DNA of 18,799 nucleotides, from positions 1 through 18,799 of the forward strand of contig JAWRJQ010000026.1 of NCBI GenBank assembly GCA_040307385.1. Reading direction: 5' to 3'. The first letter of the stretch is position 1; each line of letters starts with the position of its first letter. The notes below the pieces were generated by a model. It was not told where the DNA came from and did not search any database. It saw only the letters and a program-made list of their open reading frames with translations. This DNA comes from RUG721 sp040307385. GTDB lineage: Bacteria; Actinomycetota; Coriobacteriia; Coriobacteriales; Atopobiaceae. The translations under genes and the position numbers were made by a program. This document shows positions 14,260 to 18,799 of this stretch, piece after piece.

Positions 14260-15753
14260 ATGGATCGCTCGAGCGGCATCATTCTCCCTGTTTACGCGCT
14301 GCCCTCGCCGTACGGCATCGGCACGCTGGGGCAGGCCGCCCGCGATTTCGTGGACTTTCTCGTCGAGGCCGGCCAAACCTGGTGGCAGATGCTGCCGGTG
14401 GGGCCCACGAGCTTCGGCGACTCGCCCTATCAGAGCCCGTCGACCTTTGCGGGCAATCCCTACTATGTCGACCTCGACCTGCTCATCGCCGACGAGCTGC
14501 TCACGAAGGCGGAGGTCGCGTCTGCAAACTGGGGCGCCGATCCGGCTCGGGTTGACTACCAAGCCCTCTTTCGCGAGCGCATGCGCATGCTGCGCCGCGC
14601 ATATAGGCGGGGCTGGGAGCGAGACGCCGAGAAGGTTGCGGCATTTGCGCAGGAAAACGCCGTGTGGCTCGAAGACTATGCGCTGTTCGAGGCGTGCAAG
14701 GCCCATTTCGACCTGAAGCCGTGGAGCGCATGGCCTGACGACGACCTCCGCATGCGCCGGCCCGAGGCCCTCGCCGCATACCGCGCGCAGCTCGAAGATG
14801 ACGTGAGCTTTGCCATCTACGTGCAGTATCTCTTCTATACGCAGTGGGAGAGCCTGTTCGCCTATGCGCACAGGCAGGGCATCAAGCTCATCGGCGACCT
14901 GCCCATCTACGTTGCGTTCGACTCGTCGGACGTGTGGGCTAACCCCGAGTTGTTCATGCTCGACGAGCGCAACATGCCCATCGAGGTTGCCGGCGTTCCA
15001 CCCGACAGCTTCACCGCCGACGGCCAGCTGTGGGGCAACCCGCTCTACGATTACGAGGCCATGGAGGCGGACGGCTTCTGCTGGTGGATCAAGCGCGTGG
15101 CGGGCGCCGCACGTCTCTACGACATGATCCGCATCGACCATTTCCGCGGCTTCGAGAGCTTTTGGGCGGTGCCTGCAGACGCGAAGACCGCCAAGCGCGG
15201 CCGGTGGGTCAAGGGCCCGGGCATGAAGCTCGTCGGCACGCTGCAGCGGTGGTTTCCCCAGCTCAGCTTTATCGCCGAGGATCTGGGCTACACCACGCCC
15301 GAGGTGGCGCAGCTTCTGAGCGATTCCGGGCTTCCCGGCATGAAGGTGCTCGAGTTCGCGTTCGACTCGCGCGACTGCGGCGGCAACGCGTATCGCCCCC
15401 ACACGTACGGCCCGCACTGCGTGTGCTATATAGGCACGCACGATAACGCGACGATCGTGCAGTGGCGCGAGGACGCGGACCGGGCCGACGTCGACCTTGC
15501 CACGTGGTATCTCGGCCTCAACGATGACGAGGGCTTCGCTTGGGGTTTCGTCCGGGGAGGCATGGGCAGCGTAGCGGACCTGTTCGTCGCTCAGATGCAG
15601 GATTACCTGGAGCTGGGCGCAGATGCGCGCACCAACGTGCCCGGAACGCTGGGCGAAAACTGGCGGTGGCGCCTGGTTGGCGGGCAGGCAACGCCCGAGC
15701 TTGCCGCACGCATCGCCGCCATGACCACGATGTACGGAAGGAGCACGCGGTAA
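14260..15753 (+). CDS. malQ: 4-alpha-glucanotransferase (amylomaltase, GH77)
   Basis: This 497-residue cytoplasmic enzyme transfers glucan segments between maltooligosaccharides, releasing glucose and longer chains for phosphorolysis. GH77 hallmarks are the N-terminal GIILPVYALPSPYGIGTLG and SPYQSPSTFAGNPYYVDLD, RIDHFRGF with nucleophile Asp293, FIAEDLGY with acid/base Glu340, and GTHDNAT with Asp395. Length fits the bacterial amylomaltase branch of about 500 residues, without the extra N-terminal domains of some MalQ proteins. The ATG at 14260 follows the malG stop after three bases with AAGGG upstream. It lies inside the transporter operon between permease and ATPase genes, which ties the imported sugar to alpha-1,4-glucans. 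Confidence 0.94.
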   Translation: MDRSSGIILPVYALPSPYGIGTLGQAARDFVDFLVEAGQTWWQMLPVGPTSFGDSPYQSPSTFAGNPYYVDLDLLIADELLTKAEVASANWGADPARVDYQALFRERMRMLRRAYRRGWERDAEKVAAFAQENAVWLEDYALFEACKAHFDLKPWSAWPDDDLRMRRPEALAAYRAQLEDDVSFAIYVQYLFYTQWESLFAYAHRQGIKLIGDLPIYVAFDSSDVWANPELFMLDERNMPIEVAGVPPDSFTADGQLWGNPLYDYEAMEADGFCWWIKRVAGAARLYDMIRIDHFRGFESFWAVPADAKTAKRGRWVKGPGMKLVGTLQRWFPQLSFIAEDLGYTTPEVAQLLSDSGLPGMKVLEFAFDSRDCGGNAYRPHTYGPHCVCYIGTHDNATIVQWREDADRADVDLATWYLGLNDDEGFAWGFVRGGMGSVADLFVAQMQDYLELGADARTNVPGTLGENWRWRLVGGQATPELAARIAAMTTMYGRSTR

Positions 15754-15755
15754 CT

Positions 15756-16943
15756 ATGGCAGAGGTCAGCCTCACGCACATTAAAAAGGTGTATCCCAGC
15801 AACGAAAAGAAGCGCGGGAAGAAGGGCGGATCCGAGGGCAGGGCTTCCGGCATGCAGGTTACCGAAGAGGGCGTCCTCGCCGTTTCCGACTTCAACCTCG
15901 ATATCGCCGATCGCGAGTTCGTGGTGTTCGTCGGGCCTTCGGGTTGCGGCAAGTCCACCACGCTGCGCATGATCGCCGGGTTGGAGGAAATCTCCGGCGG
16001 CGAGCTCACTATCGACGGAGAGCTCATGAACGACATCGCCCCTAAAGACCGCGATATCGCCATGGTCTTCCAGAGCTATGCGCTGTATCCGCACATGACG
16101 GTGCGAGATAACCTGGCGTTTCCGCTCAAGCTCCGTAAGGTTGAGCGGGGCGACATCGATCGCAAGGTCAGCGAGGTCACGGAGATTCTCGGCATTACCC
16201 AGTTCCTCGACCGCAAGCCCAAAGCGCTCTCCGGCGGCCAGCGCCAGCGCGTTGCCATCGGCCGCGCGATCGTGCGCGAGCCCAAGGTCCTGCTCATGGA
16301 CGAGCCGCTCTCCAATCTCGACGCCAAGCTCCGCAACCAGATGCGCGCCGAGATCATCAAGCTCCGCCAGCGCATCAACACCACGTTCGTCTACGTCACG
16401 CACGACCAGACCGAGGCCATGACCCTGGGGGACCGCATCGTCATCATGAAGGATGGCGTAATCCAGCAGGTCGGAACCCCTCAGGAGGTCTTCGACCATC
16501 CGGCGAATCTCTTCGTGTCGGGCTTTATCGGCGTGCCGCAGATGAATTATTTCAGTGCCGAGCTCATACGCGAGGGCACCGCATACAAAGTCGAGGTCGG
16601 TGGGATCACGGTTACTCCGAGCGCGGAGAAGCAGGCGCGCATGCTCGCCCTCGACGTGCCCTCCCAGCCCATCACGCTGGGCATCCGTCCCGAGCATGTT
16701 GCGCTCGTCGAGCGCGGCGCCGATGCGCTTGCGGGCGCCATCGATGTGTCCGAGATGATGGGGTCGTCGGTGCATCTGCACCTCAACTCCCTCGGGCAAG
16801 ATGTGATCGTGATCGTCCAGACCACCGAAATGACCGGCGAGTACAAGAAAGGCTTCTCGATCGGCCAGGAGGTGTGCTTTACTTTCAGCGGCGACCTCGT
16901 CCACCTGTTCTCCAGAGAGGATGAGCGGAATCTAGAATTCTAA
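15756..16943 (+). CDS. malK: Sugar ABC transporter ATP-binding protein (MalK/MsmK)
   Basis: This 395-residue ATPase energises the MalFG channel. It has Walker A GPSGCGKST (60-68), Q-loop Gln106, signature LSGGQRQR (158-165), Walker B VLLMDEP (178-184), the H-loop His216 in VTHDQTEA, and a C-terminal TOBE/regulatory domain with GIRPEHV. The ATG at 15756 follows the malQ stop by two bases, with AAGGAG upstream at slightly long spacing. The reading frame stays open upstream inside malQ, but the family begins at MAEVSLTHIKKVYPS. An odd feature is a Lys/Gly-rich insertion at about residues 15-38, between the first strand and the conserved LAVSDFNLDI. Such ATPases are often shared among several sugar importers. 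Confidence 0.92.
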   Translation: MAEVSLTHIKKVYPSNEKKRGKKGGSEGRASGMQVTEEGVLAVSDFNLDIADREFVVFVGPSGCGKSTTLRMIAGLEEISGGELTIDGELMNDIAPKDRDIAMVFQSYALYPHMTVRDNLAFPLKLRKVERGDIDRKVSEVTEILGITQFLDRKPKALSGGQRQRVAIGRAIVREPKVLLMDEPLSNLDAKLRNQMRAEIIKLRQRINTTFVYVTHDQTEAMTLGDRIVIMKDGVIQQVGTPQEVFDHPANLFVSGFIGVPQMNYFSAELIREGTAYKVEVGGITVTPSAEKQARMLALDVPSQPITLGIRPEHVALVERGADALAGAIDVSEMMGSSVHLHLNSLGQDVIVIVQTTEMTGEYKKGFSIGQEVCFTFSGDLVHLFSREDERNLEF

Positions 16944-16971
16944 GCCGTGTATTCCAGACGGGACCCCCCTG

Positions 16972-17002
16972 GGTTGGGTCGCGCCTCGTGCGCGGCCCAA
17001 CC
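16972..17002 (+). terminator. Hairpin after malK, probable operon terminator
   Basis: GGTTGGGTCGCGC (16972-16984) and GCGCGGCCCAACC (16990-17002) form a 13-bp stem with one G-U pair and loop CTCGT, 28 bp after the malK stop. The following bases are TGTATGAAAC, so the U-tract is poor. Its position between convergent genes makes a terminator role likely. Confidence 0.6.
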
Positions 17003-17021
17003 TGTATGAAACAGCCGTGTG

Positions 17022-17135
17022 ATTTGAAGTTATGCACGATCATTGGCTGCGCTGCGTGTATACCAAAACCGTTTCCCTAGATAGGACTGAGCCCGCATCG
17101 CGCCAGCATGAAGATGATCGCGCATAACTTCAAAT
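17022..17135. repeat. Long inverted-repeat element A (3' flank of nuclease-like gene)
   Basis: The element has 22-base terminal inverted repeats (17022-17043 and 17114-17135) with one mismatch, containing the core GTTATGCACGAT. Inside, TGGCTGCGCTGCG (17044-17056) pairs imperfectly with CGCATCGCGCCA (17094-17105), so most of the element folds into one long hairpin with a roughly 37-base apical region. That region carries CGTTTCCCTAGATAG (17070-17084). It lies 19 bp beyond the stop of the minus-strand gene. A related copy lies at 18238-18369. No U-run follows either arm, so it is not a standard terminator. Confidence 0.8.
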
Positions 17136-17154
17136 TCTGAGGGGAATGCGGCGG

Positions 17155-18165
17155 CTAGATGGTTTCGCTTCGCCGCTCGGCTGGAATCCTGAGCCACGAA
17201 TGCAACTCGTGCCGCTTGACCTCAGCTGCGAAGGTGGAGGTTAGCCCATGCTTTCCGAGCCTGCGTGCGAGGAGCTTGGCAATGCGCTCAACGTCCTGGT
17301 AGTGGATGAACTCTCCATTCGTCACGGTCAGGACCGTCATCTGCATGGCTTCGTAGGTGCGTCTGCGCTCCGAGTCGCTTGCGAGCTTCCTCTGATTCAT
17401 AAGGCGGAGCTCGGCTGGGGCAACGTACGCGCCGTGCGACTCGGTGCTCTCATACTCCAGAGCCACCCTTTTTTCCTTCCAGCACAGATCGGGGGTGATC
17501 GCTGCGAGCCCCGTTGCAACACGTGCGCGTTTCTTCACATCGAGGATTTCGTTGAGCTTCGCCTCAGGCAGGCCGAATCCTCCGAGCCTCGGCGGCAAGC
17601 ACAACATCATGAAGAGGTCTGTTTCGCGCGGAGAGGCCGACCCGTTGCGAATATACGTGAGGGCGCGGCGTGCGCGCGTGAGCCCGTGCGCATATCTGAA
17701 CTGGGCGAGGTACGTCGACAGTTCCTCGACAGAGGAAAGGGGTGCGTGTTTAATCCCATTCATGGAAGAATTGAAGAGGGAATAGGAGCCGCAGAGCTCG
17801 AACCCAAGCGTCATGAGCGCGCGAAAAGGCAGCTTCGAAGCAGCTAAAAGAAAGCAGAGTCCAGGAGAACATGCATACAGGTCTCTCCTGATTCTATAAA
17901 ACGATCCGACGGGGATGTCGGCACTTATGAGCTGGACCGAAGTTGACGGGTTGCATCTACGGGCAGAGGGCTTTCCCACGAGCACATCGCGGAGACATTC
18001 ATCATGCCACAGCCCTGAGGGCACATCTGCAAGGGCGTGCACGCCGCATTCTGCATCTTCGAACTGCGGATCGAACGCTGGCGAGGACATGACTTCACCA
18101 GCATAATACGGCTCGTCAGATCGCCAGTATTTGAGCGAGCTTGCGTATGACAGAAAGACGGCCAT
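17155..18165 (-). CDS. Conserved hypothetical protein with PD-(D/E)XK (DUF559-like) C-terminal domain
   Basis: The function of this 336-residue protein is unknown. The C-terminal part has the pattern of DUF559/Vsr-like endonuclease domains: TPDLCWKEKRVALEYES, with Asp226, ten residues, Glu237 and Glu239, followed by an SERRR segment and strand VLTVTNGEF. The middle has ETDLFMMLCLPPRLGGFGLP, a motif I associate with a recurring coriobacterial hypothetical family. The N-terminal half (IRRDLYACSPGLCFLLAAS, then GFELCGSYS) loosely recalls AbiEi-like antitoxin proteins. I start at 18165 (MAVFLSYASSLKYW) because family-like sequence begins there; the frame stays open to 18411 but that extension runs through an inverted-repeat element. 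Base composition looks less GC-rich than the sugar genes, consistent with transfer. No signal peptide or membrane segment is evident. It is bracketed by two palindromic elements. Confidence 0.65.
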   Translation of the reverse strand: MAVFLSYASSLKYWRSDEPYYAGEVMSSPAFDPQFEDAECGVHALADVPSGLWHDECLRDVLVGKPSARRCNPSTSVQLISADIPVGSFYRIRRDLYACSPGLCFLLAASKLPFRALMTLGFELCGSYSLFNSSMNGIKHAPLSSVEELSTYLAQFRYAHGLTRARRALTYIRNGSASPRETDLFMMLCLPPRLGGFGLPEAKLNEILDVKKRARVATGLAAITPDLCWKEKRVALEYESTESHGAYVAPAELRLMNQRKLASDSERRRTYEAMQMTVLTVTNGEFIHYQDVERIAKLLARRLGKHGLTSTFAAEVKRHELHSWLRIPAERRSETI

Positions 18166-18237
18166 ATGCGGGCACTTCCGATCGAGACGCTTTTGTGCGG
18201 TGGGGAAAGCGTACCGCAGGCGGTTCGGCAGAACAAC

Positions 18238-18369
18238 CCCCTTGGTTTTTTGAGTTATGCACGATATGAGGAGGCGACATGCGGATGTTCGATACGTTTG
18301 CCCACATAGATAGCTGGCCTCGGCTCTTAGAAGCCAGAATGATCGTGCATAACTCAAAAAACCAAGGGG
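18238..18369. repeat. Long inverted-repeat element B (5' flank of nuclease-like gene)
   Basis: Perfect 28-base terminal inverted repeats (18238-18265 and 18342-18369) surround a 76-base interior. The inner part of each arm, AGTTATGCACGAT and its complement, is shared with element A; the outer part (CCCCTTGG plus six T and the complement) is not. The interior holds CGTTTGCCCACATAGATAG (18295-18313), similar to the element A loop and in the same orientation, and a small CTGGC...GCCAG hairpin. It lies 72 bp upstream of the chosen start of the minus-strand gene. Confidence 0.82.
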
Positions 18370-18532
18370 AAACGCTTGAGATCGGAGTCCATATCGTGTG
18401 AAGAGCGACAAGGAGGGCCCTCCACTCTGCTCGAATTAACCTGTCCTTCATTTTTACCTCATGTTGGTTGGGTATACCTATATATGACGCAGGCGAGGGG
18501 CGCTTGCGGGGGACTCTTGGAAAGGAGACCAC

Positions 18533-18763
18533 ATGATCACGATGTTCATCATCGGCGCGCTCGCCCTTTCGATCGGCCTCCGTGCCATCGGGTTCGCCAT
18601 GCGTTGCCTCGGAGGAGCCATGCAGATCTTCTTCGGACTGTTCGGCCTGCTGCTTATGCCGCTCATGCTCCTGTGCACGATTGCCTGGGGGCTGGGACGC
18701 ATCATCTTGCCGGTACTGGCAATCATGTTCGTGCTTCAGCTCATCTCTTTCGAGCGGGCGTAG
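18533..18763 (+). CDS. Small hydrophobic membrane protein
   Basis: This 76-residue protein has no recognised family. It is almost wholly hydrophobic, with two or three probable membrane segments (about residues 4-30, 31-52 and 55-73), few charges, and a short SFERA tail. The ATG is preceded by AAAGGAG at good spacing, which supports real translation. Upstream, between element B and the gene (18370-18532), there is an AT-rich patch with TATATATG near 18479-18486 that could be a promoter -10 region, although no convincing -35 was found. The stop TAG is 36 bp before the window end, so downstream partners are not visible. Confidence 0.6.
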   Translation: MITMFIIGALALSIGLRAIGFAMRCLGGAMQIFFGLFGLLLMPLMLLCTIAWGLGRIILPVLAIMFVLQLISFERA

Positions 18764-18799
18764 CATCAAGCAGGCAGCCCGCTTTCAACCCGCGCCACG

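Noticed and set aside
13264..15441. Minus-strand open frame of about 725 codons opposite malG and malQ
   Set aside because: It lies opposite well-supported permease and GH77 genes and has shadow-type composition (rich in His, Asp, Glu and Arg) without motifs.
17022..17135. Element A as an ordinary bidirectional terminator between convergent genes
   Set aside because: The distance between the arms is 70 bases, no U-tract follows either arm, and a related copy lies at the other end of the gene where no transcript is expected to end. A terminator role for one copy remains possible.
17022..18369. Insertion sequence with terminal inverted repeats
   Set aside because: Each flank is itself a complete inverted repeat in the same orientation, no target-site duplication is apparent by eye, and the enclosed protein lacks transposase motifs such as DDE or HUH.
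1..18799. tRNA, rRNA or known riboswitch
   Set aside because: I saw no cloverleaf, ribosomal RNA or recognisable riboswitch core in the intergenic regions when reading by eye; a covariance search was not possible.

Overview
The window looks like a chromosomal segment of a high-GC, saccharolytic Gram-positive bacterium, most likely a gut Coriobacteriia such as Collinsella or Olsenella. The reasons are GC-rich genes with strong AAAGGAG-type ribosome binding sites, a mannose-family PTS, a twin-arginine lipoprotein sugar-binding protein, and a conserved hypothetical protein of a type I associate with that class. The assignment rests on family recognition only, not on a search.

Bases 1-8483 hold a GalNAc/galactosamine catabolic locus. 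On the minus strand, a PfkB-family sugar-phosphate kinase and a class II tagatose-bisphosphate aldolase form a two-gene operon. Diverging from it on the plus strand are PTS IIA, IIB, IIC and IID, a GntR/HutC regulator, the AgaS deaminase/isomerase and a NagA-type deacetylase. Together they encode a route GalNAc -> GalNAc-6-P -> GalN-6-P -> tagatose-6-P -> tagatose-1,6-P2 -> triose phosphates. The AT-rich divergent region (1866-2262) carries several A(C/G)TGGT..ACCA(G/C)T elements that fit a GntR/HutC operator.

Bases 8467-16943 hold a maltodextrin locus. A cytoplasmic GH13 hydrolase lies on the minus strand. Diverging from it is a plus-strand operon: LacI-type regulator, MalE, MalF, MalG, MalQ and a MalK/MsmK ATPase. 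Their shared control region holds a contiguous run of four CG-centred palindromes about 12 nt apart, and also one site resembling the GalNAc-locus operator. The two loci converge, with the deacetylase and GH13 genes overlapping by 17 bp at their 3' ends.

Bases 16944-18799 differ in character. A minus-strand gene (17155-18165) with a PD-(D/E)XK/DUF559-like C-terminus is bracketed by two related long inverted-repeat elements (17022-17135 and 18238-18369). Their stem core and loop motif are conserved while their outer stems differ and remain self-complementary. This gene-plus-palindrome unit is the best candidate here for something undescribed. A small membrane protein gene follows, and the window ends about 36 bp after its stop.
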